A stretch of 44,574 bases of DNA from Fimenecus sp051881355 (GTDB lineage Bacteria; Bacillota; Clostridia; Oscillospirales; Acutalibacteraceae). Within the stretch, counting starts at the first letter, position 1. Every line of letters starts with the position of its first letter. The notes beneath the pieces were generated by a model. That model ran no database searches. It saw only the letters and a program-made list of their open reading frames with translations, and was not told where the DNA came from. The position numbers and the translations under genes were made by a program. The stretch spans positions 1 to 44,574 of the forward strand of contig JBJEPS010000068.1 in assembly GCA_051881355.1 (NCBI GenBank). Direction: 5' to 3'. This document shows positions 1 to 7,639 of this stretch, piece after piece.

Positions 1-55
1 CGAACCCACCTGTCAAGCTTGGGAAGCTTGCATTCTACCGATGAACTACAGCCGC
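1..55 (-). tRNA. tRNA-Gly (anticodon CCC), 3' end cut by window edge
   Basis: Read on the minus strand, the 5' end is at 55. The D arm, an anticodon stem CAAGC/GCTTG around a 7-nt loop with CCC, and the start of the T arm (GGTTCG) are visible. The T arm 3' side and acceptor 3' strand lie outside the window. Confidence 0.9.
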
Positions 56-62
56 GTAAAGC

Positions 63-89
63 AATGGCGCAAGAACTTCCTGCGCCATT
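63..89. other. 9-bp stem-loop between tRNA genes
   Basis: Bases 63-71 pair perfectly with 81-89 around a 9-nt loop, between tRNA-Pro and tRNA-Gly. No T-run follows on the minus strand, so it looks more like a processing hairpin in a tRNA precursor than a terminator. Function is not known from sequence. Confidence 0.45.
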
Positions 90-92
90 TTA

Positions 93-169
93 TGGTCGGA
101 GTGACGGGACTTGAACCCATGGCCTCTTGGTCCCGAACCAAGCGCGATACCAAACTTCGCCACACCCCG
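93..169 (-). tRNA. tRNA-Pro (anticodon CGG), CCA encoded
   Basis: The minus strand folds as a complete cloverleaf: acceptor CGGGGTG/CACTCCG, anticodon stem CTTGG/CCAAG with loop TTCGGGA (anticodon CGG), T arm with GGTTCAA, and an encoded CCA at 95-93. It is upstream of tRNA-Gly and probably co-transcribed. Bases 170-323 beyond it hold nothing I can support. Confidence 0.95.
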
Positions 170-323
170 ATTTGCGCTCGTTTTCGAGCGCTTTGGTATT
201 ATAATATATTCCGCCCGTAAAATCAAGGCTTATTTTAAAATTTGTCTGAAAAACTTTTCAAAACACAACAAAATTAGCGCATGACCAAACCAATCTATAA
301 GGTGTGCACGCCGTTTTTAACGC

Positions 324-2702
324 TTACACCGCCGTAAGGGAATAGGTTTTGCCTTTTACGGTGTCAAACACCAAACAGCCGTTTTCGTCATAGGTACACG
401 CGCTGCCGTCTTGAAACGCCAATTTGCCGTTTTCCAAGGTGATTTTGCAAACGCCGCCTGCACGGGAGAGCACCTTGGCATCTTGCAGCTTGCCGTTTTT
501 CCACGAAAACGCAAGTTCAAAGTTGCCGCGCGCCACAAGCCCGCGAATTTCGCCGTTTTGCCAAGCGGCGGGCAGGGCAGGCAACAGGTCAATCTGCCCC
601 AAATGGCTTTGCATCAGCATTTCCGTGACCGCCGCCGTAAAGCCGTAGTTGCCGTCAATTTGGAACGGCGGGCATACATCCCATAGGTTGACATACAGTC
701 CGTTTGCAACCAGCATACCGACTAATTTCAGCGCGCGGTCGCCGTCGCCTGTGCGTGCGCGCGCGCAAATGCGCTGTGCCATTGCCCAGCCTGTGGAACG
801 GTCTCCACGGTCGTCCAGCGACACCTTCGCTGCCGCAATATATTCCGGATTCGTGTGCCGATTGATGAGATTCCCCGGGTACAGCCCCAACAGATGCGAC
901 AAATGCCGATGCTGTCTTTCACCGATGATTCCCAAGGCATTTTCGTGATACCATTCTTTGATTTGCCCGCTTTCGCCGATTTCAATCGGACGAAGCTTCT
1001 CCATAATTTCCAAACGGTGTGCGGTTTTTTCTTCGTCGAGCCCCAACGCCTTTGCGCTTTCGGTTACATCTTGGAACAACTGCCAAAGCATAGATTGCTC
1101 ATAGGTATTCCCCGCTGTGCGCGGTCCGTGTTCAGGGGAGAAGCAGGGTACGCTCACAAGTCTCCCGTCCTTTTCCACAAGCAAGCTTTCAAAATAATCC
1201 GCCGCCTCCGTAAGCATCGGATAAATTTCGGATTCCAAAAGGGATTTGTTGCAGGTGTATTCGTACATTTCGTAGACATTATGTAAAATCCACGCCACAG
1301 CCACCGGTGACCAACCCCATGAGAAATCCCAACCGGGGCAGGTCCAGCCGAACGGTGTGTTTTGGGTGTGATACAAAAAGCCATTGTGCGCGGTTTCGGT
1401 GCTCTCACGCCCCGTGTACACCGCCGCAGTCACGCGACCGGGTGCACAAAGCGCCTTTACGTACCGCAAAAGCGGCGCAGAACATTCTTCTAAATTCCCC
1501 GTAAAGGTCGGCCAGTAATTCATTTGCAAATTGATATTCAAATGGAAATCGCAACTCCACATCGGGCGGTCTGAGTGATTCCAAATGCCTTGTAAATTGG
1601 AGGGGAGCATATCGCCTTCACGCGAGGCGGCAATGGTCAAATACCGCCCGTATTGATACAGCAGTTCTTCCAAAGTGCGTCGAATTTCAGGCGCGCAGTT
1701 TTCATTTTGATAAGCGGCAAGCAATTCGTCGGTCGGCATTTCTTTGCCGCCGCCAAGCGTCAGAGCGGTACGGGAAAACAGCGCTTGATAATCCTCTAAA
1801 TGCGCGGCGAGAAGTGCGTCAAAGCCTTTTTTCTGTGCCGCTTTTGCCGTTTTCTCTACACGCGTAAACAGTGCGTCAGCCGATTCGCCCGTGCGGTATA
1901 CGGGATAGTTGTCGCAATAGTCCGTGTCTGCGGCAAGGTACGCATTTACGTAGGTTGCGTTTTTGATTTTCAGGGCTTTTCCGAAAGCAGAGATTCTACC
2001 GTCGGTTTCCACAGCCAATGCCGCCGCGAAAAGAAGTCCGTTGTCTTTGAGCGCACCGCGGTGGAAAATGCCGCTTTCGTTTACTGTGATTTTTGCGCCG
2101 TGATGCGCAGGGTAGGACAGGGTACAACAAAGCGGCGCGCCCGTGCGTTCCAACCGTAACACGCCGATTTTATCGGGGTAGCTTGTAAAATACCGCCGTG
2201 TTTCCGTAATTGCGGTATTGCCCTTTGTGCACTGGATTTCGGTCGTGCAAACGGCTGTGTCCAAATCCAGTGCGCGGGAATATGCGCCCGTTGTCAGTGT
2301 CGGGCGGTCAAATACAATGCGGATTTCGCCCATGCATTGGTACGCCCCGTAGCCGTCTTTCCCACCGACCAATTTTTCGCAAATACGGCTGCCTTCTTCG
2401 TCTTTGCCGTTTAAAAAGGCTTCGCGTGCGTCTTGAAAATACTGAAAACGTGTCTTGCCGTTTTCGTCCGCGCCTGTCAGGTTGCCGCCGCAGTAGTCGG
2501 GGCGCTTTTCGGACGGACCGCCCGTCCAAAAGGTTTTGCAGTTTACGGTGATTTGCTCTTTTCTGATACCACCGAGCGCCGAAAGTCCCAAATTGCCATT
2601 ACCCAACGGCAGGGCGGTTTGCGCCCAGGTACTGTCTTTCGGACGAAAAACTTCCTTTTGCTTATGCAGTTGTTTATACGGCTTGTCAAAATAAATTTTC
2701 AT
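324..2702 (-). CDS. Glycoside hydrolase family 95, alpha-L-fucosidase-like, intracellular
   Basis: A 792-residue GH95-type enzyme that would remove terminal alpha-L-fucose (or galactose, as some members do) from host or plant oligosaccharides. The N-terminal GH95 beta domain begins with LPLGNGNLG and TFWTGGPSEK. In the (alpha/alpha)6 domain, NINLQMNYWP (about residue 388), the SPEHG acid region (about 522) and IDGNYG (about 685) match the catalytic Asn, Glu and Asp regions of the family. There is no signal peptide, so it probably acts on imported oligosaccharides. I place the start at 2702: the longer frame to 2756 begins upstream of the likely transcription start set by the promoter at 2730-2758. 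It is a single gene with no transporter beside it. Confidence 0.9.
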   Translation of the reverse strand: MKIYFDKPYKQLHKQKEVFRPKDSTWAQTALPLGNGNLGLSALGGIRKEQITVNCKTFWTGGPSEKRPDYCGGNLTGADENGKTRFQYFQDAREAFLNGKDEEGSRICEKLVGGKDGYGAYQCMGEIRIVFDRPTLTTGAYSRALDLDTAVCTTEIQCTKGNTAITETRRYFTSYPDKIGVLRLERTGAPLCCTLSYPAHHGAKITVNESGIFHRGALKDNGLLFAAALAVETDGRISAFGKALKIKNATYVNAYLAADTDYCDNYPVYRTGESADALFTRVEKTAKAAQKKGFDALLAAHLEDYQALFSRTALTLGGGKEMPTDELLAAYQNENCAPEIRRTLEELLYQYGRYLTIAASREGDMLPSNLQGIWNHSDRPMWSCDFHLNINLQMNYWPTFTGNLEECSAPLLRYVKALCAPGRVTAAVYTGRESTETAHNGFLYHTQNTPFGWTCPGWDFSWGWSPVAVAWILHNVYEMYEYTCNKSLLESEIYPMLTEAADYFESLLVEKDGRLVSVPCFSPEHGPRTAGNTYEQSMLWQLFQDVTESAKALGLDEEKTAHRLEIMEKLRPIEIGESGQIKEWYHENALGIIGERQHRHLSHLLGLYPGNLINRHTNPEYIAAAKVSLDDRGDRSTGWAMAQRICARARTGDGDRALKLVGMLVANGLYVNLWDVCPPFQIDGNYGFTAAVTEMLMQSHLGQIDLLPALPAAWQNGEIRGLVARGNFELAFSWKNGKLQDAKVLSRAGGVCKITLENGKLAFQDGSACTYDENGCLVFDTVKGKTYSLTAV

Positions 2703-2729
2703 ATTGCACCCGCCCGTGAAATTTTTTCC

Positions 2730-2758
2730 ATTGTAGCATATTTTGTGTTTTCCCACAA
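2730..2758 (-). promoter_or_regulatory. Promoter for the GH95 gene
   Basis: TTGTGG (2758-2753), 17-bp spacer, TACAAT (2735-2730), with an extended -10 TG. It puts the transcript start near 2723, just upstream of the chosen ATG at 2702. Confidence 0.65.
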
Positions 2759-2807
2759 GTATTTTTAAAGTTGGACAGTTAGCCTATGCTTTGTCGAGAA
2801 TAATCTA

Positions 2808-2836
2808 TTGACAATAGTCTACATATTTGGTACAAT
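2808..2836 (+). promoter_or_regulatory. Consensus promoter for a candidate small RNA
   Basis: TTGACA (2808-2813), exactly 17 bp, TACAAT (2831-2836) on the plus strand. It is divergent from the GH95 promoter. No annotated protein gene follows on this strand; transcription would meet the hairpin at 2953-2988. Confidence 0.75.
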
Positions 2837-2842
2837 TTCTTT

Positions 2843-2988
2843 GCGGCAAAAGAATGGCGTTCATATATTTGGGATGATACAAATTGAGGGGATTATCTCA
2901 ACGTGCGGAATGCTTTTTCGAAGCGCGCATCGGTAAAATATGTGTTTACGGCAAAAAAAGGCATCGCAAAATTGCGATGCCTTTTTTT
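2843..2988 (+). ncRNA. Candidate small RNA of about 145 nt, unrecognised
   Basis: A strong promoter (2808-2836) and an intrinsic terminator (2953-2988) frame about 145 nt with no convincing ORF: the GTG frame at 2903 runs through the terminator into the glutamate dehydrogenase antisense. Internal structure is visible. TTGAG/CTCAA closes an 8-nt loop, and the segment from about 2902 to 2931 folds as TGCG/CGCA outside GCTT/AAGC. I could not match it to 6S, SRP, tmRNA or a known riboswitch by eye. Confidence 0.5.
2953..2988. terminator. Bidirectional terminator between small RNA and gdh
   Basis: GGCATCGC (2960-2967) pairs with GCGATGCC (2974-2981), flanked by seven A and seven T, so it can end transcripts from both strands: the small RNA (plus) and glutamate dehydrogenase (minus). 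Confidence 0.85.
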
Positions 2989-3010
2989 GTTGCAAAGGAA
3001 AGATATTTCA

Positions 3011-4264
3011 TTACGGCCAAATACCGCGATACTGCAAAGCCTCGACCACACGTTTGAGCGCAATCAAATAGGCTCCGGTGCGTAAAGTGACCTGCTTTTC
3101 TTTCGCAATATCAAATACGCTGTCAAAGGCTTTCCGCATTTTTTTGGCAAGCTTGTCGTTCACATCTTTTTCTTCCCATTCCAGCGCCTGCAAATTTTGT
3201 ACCCATTCGAAATAGGAAACAATCACGCCGCCGGAATTCGCCAAAATATCGGGCACTAAAACAACGCCTTTTTGTTCTAAAATATCGTCTGCTTCAACGG
3301 TGGTCGGACCGTTTGCGCCCTCTACAATGATTTTTGCACGAATGCGGTCGGCATTTTGGGCGTTAATCTGATTTTCGAGTGCGGCGGGAATGAGTACCGT
3401 GACTTCGCTTTCCAAAATTTCCGCATTGGAAATGCGCTGAATGCCTGCTTCTTCATATCCTGACAGCAGATTGCCGCGTGTGGCAAGATAGCGGCAAATC
3501 GCAGGAATATCCAAGCCCTCCGCCTTATATATGCCGCCTGAAACATCGCTGACGGCAACAATTTTGGCGCCCTGTTCATACAAAAGCCGCGCCGAAATAC
3601 TGCCGACATTGCCCATGCCCTGCACGGCGACGGTGGCGTTTCGGATATCAATGCCCCGTTTTTCGCAAATATACAAGGTGTTGAGCATAACGCCTCTGCC
3701 AGTCGCTTCGGCACGCCCCAAACTGCCGCCGAGCTGCAAGGGCTTGCCCGTAACCACCGCAGGCGTGGAGTGCCCGTTCAACATGCTGTATGTATCCATA
3801 ATCCAGCCCATGACTTCGGCATTCGTCCCGACGTCGGGGGCAGGAATATCTTGCTCGGGACCGATAATCGGCGCAATCATCGAAGTAAAACGTCTGGTCA
3901 AGCGCTGCAATTCCGCCAAAGAGAGTGTATTCGGGTCAACGGCAATCCCACCTTTGCCGCCGCCGTAGGGAATATCCGCCACAGCGCATTTAAAGGTCAT
4001 CCAAGCCGCCAACGCCTTGACTTCCTCTTCATTCACATCTTGGTGATACCGAATCCCGCCTTTTGCGGGACCGCGCACCGTGGAGTGCTGCACACGGTAA
4101 CCGCGAAATACCTGCACCGAGCCGTCGTCCATTCGCACGGGAACAGATACACGCAGTTCGCGCTCCGGGTATTTGACGGCTTCATAGTCTTTCGGAGAAA
4201 GTTCTAAAATAGCCGCTGCTTTTTCTACGGTTGCCAATACATTGTCATACGGGTTATACGCCAT
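3011..4264 (-). CDS. gdhA: Glutamate dehydrogenase (Glu/Leu/Phe/Val family)
   Basis: A 417-residue hexameric-type enzyme interconverting glutamate and 2-oxoglutarate plus ammonia with NAD(P). The substrate-binding block KGGIRYH, the catalytic lysine motif PYGGGKGGI (about residue 102), the GMGNVGS Rossmann loop and the C-terminal NSGGVIVSYFEW motif are all present, and the length is typical of the catabolic GudB/RocG type. The start is chosen at 4264 because AAGGAGTGACCACC sits right before that ATG; the frame extends 16 codons further upstream without a site. It is a single gene with its own promoter and an overlapping palindrome at 4294-4315, which suggests repressor control. Confidence 0.95.
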   Translation of the reverse strand: MAYNPYDNVLATVEKAAAILELSPKDYEAVKYPERELRVSVPVRMDDGSVQVFRGYRVQHSTVRGPAKGGIRYHQDVNEEEVKALAAWMTFKCAVADIPYGGGKGGIAVDPNTLSLAELQRLTRRFTSMIAPIIGPEQDIPAPDVGTNAEVMGWIMDTYSMLNGHSTPAVVTGKPLQLGGSLGRAEATGRGVMLNTLYICEKRGIDIRNATVAVQGMGNVGSISARLLYEQGAKIVAVSDVSGGIYKAEGLDIPAICRYLATRGNLLSGYEEAGIQRISNAEILESEVTVLIPAALENQINAQNADRIRAKIIVEGANGPTTVEADDILEQKGVVLVPDILANSGGVIVSYFEWVQNLQALEWEEKDVNDKLAKKMRKAFDSVFDIAKEKQVTLRTGAYLIALKRVVEALQYRGIWP

Positions 4265-4293
4265 GGTGGTCACTCCTTTTATAAAATCTGCGA

Positions 4294-4315
4294 AAGGTGA
4301 ATGATAATTCACCTT
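4294..4315. promoter_or_regulatory. Perfect 9+4+9 palindrome at the gdh transcription start
   Basis: AAGGTGAAT, 4-nt spacer, ATTCACCTT. It covers roughly +2 to +23 of the gdh transcript, where a bound repressor would block initiation. It could also fold in the 5' UTR. The factor is unknown. Confidence 0.5.
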
Positions 4316-4323
4316 ACAAAATC

Positions 4324-4352
4324 AGTATCGTTTATTTTGCACGGTTTGTCAA
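4324..4352 (-). promoter_or_regulatory. gdh promoter
   Basis: TTGACA (4352-4347), 17 bp, GATACT (4329-4324) on the minus strand, upstream of the palindrome and the gdh ribosome site. Confidence 0.75.
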
Positions 4353-4450
4353 TCCTTATCGGCAAAAAAAGAGACACTATGCGGCAAATTCGGGAAAACA
4401 CCTAAAGGACAAGGACGGAATATGGTGAAAATCCACAAGGCAAATTACAC

Positions 4451-4480
4451 AAAAACGCCCGCCGATTTTCGGCAGGCGTT
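4451..4480 (-). terminator. Terminator of the UPF0210 operon
   Basis: An 11-nt arm on each side (4454-4464 and 4470-4480, one mismatch or wobble) around ATTTT, followed on the minus strand by a T-run. It lies 16 bp past the UPF0210 stop codon. Confidence 0.8.
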
Positions 4481-4496
4481 TTTTGCAAAGCAAATT

Positions 4497-5852
4497 TCAG
4501 TTTTTCAGACTTTGAATCGGGGCGGGGATTCTGCCGCCGCGGTGAATAAATTTCGCGGGGGAGGCGGTGTTTAGTTTCATTACGGGACCGTATCCCAACA
4601 GCCCGCCGAAATTTAAGGTGTCGCCGATTTGCTTGCCGATGGCGGGAATCACGCGCACCGCCGTGGTTTTAGAATTGACCATGCCGATAGCGGCTTCGTC
4701 GGCAATAATGCCGGAAATCACTTCCGCACTTGTGTCGCCCGGAATGATTATCATATCTAAGCCTACGGAGCAAACGGCGGTCATCGCCTCTAACTTTTCA
4801 ATCGAAAGCGTGCCGTTTTCGGCGGCGGCAATCATACCGGCGTCCTCCGAAACGGGGATAAACGCGCCTGAAAGCCCGCCGACGTGTGAAGACGCCATGA
4901 CGCCGCCTTTTTTCACAGCGTCGTTAAGCAATGCAAGACAGGCGGTCGTGCCGTGCGCGCCGCATTGCTCTAAGCCCATTTCCTCTAAAATGTGCGCGAC
5001 CGAGTCGCCGACTGCGGGCGTGGGGGCGAGCGACAAATCCACAATACCGAACGGTACATGTAATCGCTTTGCCGCTTCCTTTGCAACCAATTGCCCGACA
5101 CGTGTGATTTTGAATGCGGTTTTCTTGACCGTGTCCGCTACGTCGGTAATGTTGCCGTCGGGGATTTTTTGCAGTGCCGCGCGCACAACGCCGGGACCCG
5201 AAACCCCGACATTGATGACGCAGTCTGCCTCGCCTGCACCGTGGAATGCCCCTGCCATAAAGGGATTGTCCTCCGGTGCATTGCAGAATACCACGAGCTT
5301 TGCAGGACCGATACAGCCTTTGTCTGCGGTGATTTCCGCCGCCTTGCGCACAACCTCGCCCATTGTGGCAACTGCGTCCATATTGATGCCCGCTTTTGTA
5401 GAGCCGATGTTGACGCTCGAACAGATGTGCTCGGTTTCGGCGAGCGCTTCGGGAATACTGCGAATCAACGCTTCATCGCCTGCGGCAAAGCCTTTTTGCA
5501 CCAAAGCGGAATAGCCGCCGATAAAGTTGACACCAACCGTTTGCGACGCTTTTTCCAAGGTTTTCGCATACAAAACGGGGTCACCGCCGCTGGCGGCAAC
5601 GAGCATCGAAATCGGTGTAACGGCAATGCGTTTATGAATAATCGGAATCCCATATTCCTTTTCGATATTTTCGCCTGTTTCCACTAAGTGTTCCGCCTGT
5701 CGGCAGATTTTGTCATACACCTTGTCGCAGGAACGGGAAATATCCGAATCCGCACAGCTTAAAAGAGAAATGCCCATGGTAATGGTGCGGATATCTAAAT
5801 TTTCCTCTCGAATCATATTGATGGTTTCGAGTATATCGTGCGTGTTAATCAT
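4497..5852 (-). CDS. PFL-family protein (UPF0210/DUF711)
   Basis: A 451-residue protein with the full length and pattern of the conserved UPF0210 family, which shares a fold relation with pyruvate formate-lyase-type enzymes but has no proven reaction. Recognisable family blocks include SVNIGSTKAGINMDAV, SGPGVVRAA and APTPAVGDSVA. It sits 18 bp downstream of an ACT-domain gene; this pair (UPF0237-UPF0210) is very commonly linked in Bacillota, so the ACT protein probably senses a small ligand for it. The ribosome site AAAGGAATATAGGGTT supports the ATG at 5852. No membrane segments or signal peptide are seen. Confidence 0.9.
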   Translation of the reverse strand: MINTHDILETINMIREENLDIRTITMGISLLSCADSDISRSCDKVYDKICRQAEHLVETGENIEKEYGIPIIHKRIAVTPISMLVAASGGDPVLYAKTLEKASQTVGVNFIGGYSALVQKGFAAGDEALIRSIPEALAETEHICSSVNIGSTKAGINMDAVATMGEVVRKAAEITADKGCIGPAKLVVFCNAPEDNPFMAGAFHGAGEADCVINVGVSGPGVVRAALQKIPDGNITDVADTVKKTAFKITRVGQLVAKEAAKRLHVPFGIVDLSLAPTPAVGDSVAHILEEMGLEQCGAHGTTACLALLNDAVKKGGVMASSHVGGLSGAFIPVSEDAGMIAAAENGTLSIEKLEAMTAVCSVGLDMIIIPGDTSAEVISGIIADEAAIGMVNSKTTAVRVIPAIGKQIGDTLNFGGLLGYGPVMKLNTASPAKFIHRGGRIPAPIQSLKN

Positions 5853-5870
5853 AACCCTATATTCCTTTTG

Positions 5871-6140
5871 TTAAATTCTGTGCATCGAATTAAAAATGTC
5901 CTCGTGCATAGCGTTGACGGAAAGATTCATTTCCTTTCCGAGTGCTTCCGCCTCCTCTGCCAAAACAGTGAAGGGGACATTGCATTTTGTGACGTCCGCC
6001 AGCATAATCATACAGAACATATCCTGCAAAATGCTTTGCGTCACTTCAATAATGTTAACATTGTGCTCCGCACACATCGCGGAAACCTTCGCCAAAATTC
6101 CGACGGTATCCCGCCCGACTACGGTAATAATCGCACGCAT
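5871..6140 (-). CDS. ACT-domain protein (UPF0237)
   Basis: An 89-residue stand-alone ACT domain, a small amino-acid-type ligand-binding regulator fold, beginning MRAIITVVGRDTVGILA. The start at 6140 follows a clear site (GGAGGTCTGAACTT); the frame continues to 6344 but without a start signal, through the terminator hairpin. It is co-transcribed with the UPF0210 gene. No effector or target can be read from the sequence. Confidence 0.9.
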   Translation of the reverse strand: MRAIITVVGRDTVGILAKVSAMCAEHNVNIIEVTQSILQDMFCMIMLADVTKCNVPFTVLAEEAEALGKEMNLSVNAMHEDIFNSMHRI

Positions 6141-6257
6141 AAGTTCAGACCTCCGAAAAATGATTGCCCATATCATACCACACTCTGCCGTGAAAAGACA
6201 GCCTATTTTGAAAATTTTGCAAAAATTGCAAAAAAACTGTATGCCAACGGCGCAAAA

Positions 6258-6270
6258 TATGATAAAATAT
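6258..6270. other. Candidate left attachment site of the island
   Basis: The 13-mer TATGATAAAATAT occurs here and again at 13041-13053, on either side of the integrase-bearing island. In each copy it also reads as an extended -10 element on the plus strand. The crossover is inferred; a competing core is discussed in the findings. Confidence 0.4.
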
Positions 6271-6278
6271 TTCAAAAG

Positions 6279-6315
6279 AACCCCCAAACCCTTGAAATAT
6301 AAGGGTTTGGGGGTT
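6279..6315. terminator. 15-bp perfect hairpin downstream of the integrase
   Basis: AACCCCCAAACCCTT (6279-6293) pairs without mismatch to 6301-6315 around a 7-nt loop. The T-tract is good on the plus strand and weaker (TTCTTTTG) on the minus strand, where it would end the integrase transcript. Confidence 0.75.
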
Positions 6316-6340
6316 TTTCTGTTACTAACCTGATACTTGT

Positions 6341-7354
6341 TCAATTCAAAAGAATTATTGTGGATTGCAATTCTTCAATGGTTTTGTGGGTGTAAACCCT
6401 TTCACCAACATCAAGTGATTTGTGTCCCATCATCAAATCAATGCAGACCTTGTTTGCACCTGCTGAATCCAGTCTTGACCTGAAAGTGTGTCTGCATTCA
6501 TGCGGTGTATGTGACATTGACAACTGTTCCATGATGGCATTCCAAAATATATAGTATTGTGAAGCTGACATATTCTTTCCATTGTAGGTGAACAGATATT
6601 TGTGTCCTTCTGCTTTGTGTTTTCTGACAAATGGTTCAATTCTTGGGTGAATTGGGACAAGACGGTCTTTTCCTGCTTTGGTCTTGATACCACCTTTCAT
6701 GGTCATCTGTTCAAGTTCAACATTGTCTGATTCAAGGGTCAGCATTTCACTGATTCTGAATCCGGTATATAAAAGGAACAGAACAGTGTCAACCCATTCC
6801 TGACTGCTGATGTTCCAAACCGCTTGAACTTCATCTTCACTGAAAGGAAGTTTTGAAGATGGTGGGATTGGGGCAGCAGAAATCAATGATGAATTCATCT
6901 TGGTGATGACATCCAATTCCATTGCAAACCTATCCAGTTGACCAAATAGGTTCTTGATTGCACCTTGGGTTGAATATCCACATCCGCAGTTGTCAATGAT
7001 TTCTTGCATCTGATATGCTTTGATGTTTTTATAAGGTAGATTGTGAAGGCTTGTGCAGTGCTTGAATGCGGATTTGTGACTGGATGCAGATGACTTTGAC
7101 ATCTTCTGAAAATCCCTTGCAGACCACTTTTCAAACAGTTCCTTCATTGTTATTTTTGAAAGGTCAATGTCAAATGGGTTTCTGTTATACTCTGCAAGTG
7201 CAATCATTGCTTCTTGTCTTTCCGCATAATACCCAATGACCAAGTATATTGGATGACCTTTGTCATTCCATCCTGATGTTTTTCTTGCACAGAATGGTTT
7301 CCTTCTGTTGCCTGATAACTTCACAACAGAACCATATCCATTTGGATTTTTCAT
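6341..7354 (-). CDS. int: Tyrosine-type site-specific integrase
   Basis: A 337-residue phage integrase. The N-terminal part (to about residue 55) is the arm-binding AP2-like region, followed by a core-binding SAM-like domain (about 70-160) and the catalytic domain. Catalytic residues are visible: Arg in TGFRISEM, Lys in GIKTKAGKDR, HECRHTF, GHKS and the final Tyr in ERVYTHKT. The start follows GGGAAGGTGAAATTTT. It lies at the left end of the island with a terminator and a candidate attachment site just past its stop. Its codons lack the CpG richness of the flanks, as expected for acquired DNA. Confidence 0.95.
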   Translation of the reverse strand: MKNPNGYGSVVKLSGNRRKPFCARKTSGWNDKGHPIYLVIGYYAERQEAMIALAEYNRNPFDIDLSKITMKELFEKWSARDFQKMSKSSASSHKSAFKHCTSLHNLPYKNIKAYQMQEIIDNCGCGYSTQGAIKNLFGQLDRFAMELDVITKMNSSLISAAPIPPSSKLPFSEDEVQAVWNISSQEWVDTVLFLLYTGFRISEMLTLESDNVELEQMTMKGGIKTKAGKDRLVPIHPRIEPFVRKHKAEGHKYLFTYNGKNMSASQYYIFWNAIMEQLSMSHTPHECRHTFRSRLDSAGANKVCIDLMMGHKSLDVGERVYTHKTIEELQSTIILLN

Positions 7355-7371
7355 AAAATTTCACCTTCCCA

Positions 7372-7400
7372 TTGATTTTCAAGGTGAAATGTGCTATAAT
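7372..7400 (+). promoter_or_regulatory. Plus-strand promoter antisense to the integrase upstream region
   Basis: TTGATT (7372-7377), 17 bp, TATAAT (7395-7400). Transcription would start near 7407 and meet the strong hairpin at 7463-7505. AAGGTGAA/TTCACCTT inverted copies flank the -10. Confidence 0.5.
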
Positions 7401-7406
7401 ATAGGT

Positions 7407-7505
7407 ACAAATTCACCTTGATTTCTTTTTTCGTGTTTTCATTGTGGATTTGGGTTTTATCTGAACCGGTTGGTGTTGCAGCACTGACCGGTTCTTTCTT
7501 TTTAT
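7407..7505 (+). ncRNA. Candidate island small RNA, about 100 nt
   Basis: A promoter (7372-7400) and a terminator hairpin (7463-7494 plus T-rich tail) enclose this transcript, opposite in direction to the integrase operon. A 28-codon frame from GTG 7433 to 7519 would encode a hydrophobic peptide (starts MFSLWIWVLSEPVG), but it has no ribosome site and runs across the hairpin, so I treat the region as RNA. Function unknown; an integrase-operon antisense or type I toxin-like transcript are possibilities. Confidence 0.35.
7463..7505 (+). terminator. Strong plus-strand terminator in the island
   Basis: GAACCGGT (7463-7470) pairs with ACCGGTTC (7487-7494) and the stem continues inward through G-U pairs to about 14 bp. 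The plus-strand tail is TTTCTTTTTAT; the minus-strand tail has no T-run. Confidence 0.65.
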
Positions 7506-7506
7506 C

Positions 7507-7639
7507 GGTAACAGGGTAACAGGTAACACATAACTTCTTTATTTTCTTATTTTTATGGATGTATCAAAATTTTTATCATTCTAAAAATCGAATTTTCAGA
7601 TAATAAAGAAATGTTACCTGTTACCTGTTACCTGTTACC
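7507..7639. repeat. Inverted heptamer arrays (GGTAACA x3, TGTTACC x4)
   Basis: Three GGTAACA units (7507, 7515, 7522) and four perfectly tandem TGTTACC units (7612-7639) face each other across an AT-rich spacer of 83 bp. The last four overlap the end of the small membrane-protein gene. They could be protein-binding sites, such as integrase arm sites, or a large cruciform. Confidence 0.8.

Noticed and set aside
2903..3085. 60-codon plus-strand frame after the 2808 promoter
   Set aside because: It runs through a strong terminator and into the antisense of glutamate dehydrogenase, and its ribosome site is poor. I treat the transcript as RNA.
4567..5514. Long plus-strand frame opposite UPF0210
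   Set aside because: Mirror of a well conserved gene; Ser/Pro/Thr-rich composition typical of antisense frames in this G+C range.
6263..6315. Promoter-plus-hairpin at 6263-6315 as a short RNA
   Set aside because: Only a few bases would separate start and hairpin, and no fair -35 is present; better explained as attachment repeat and integrase terminator.
7507..7639. TGTTACC tandem units as a CRISPR-like array
   Set aside because: Units are 7 bp without unique spacers, and no cas gene is near.
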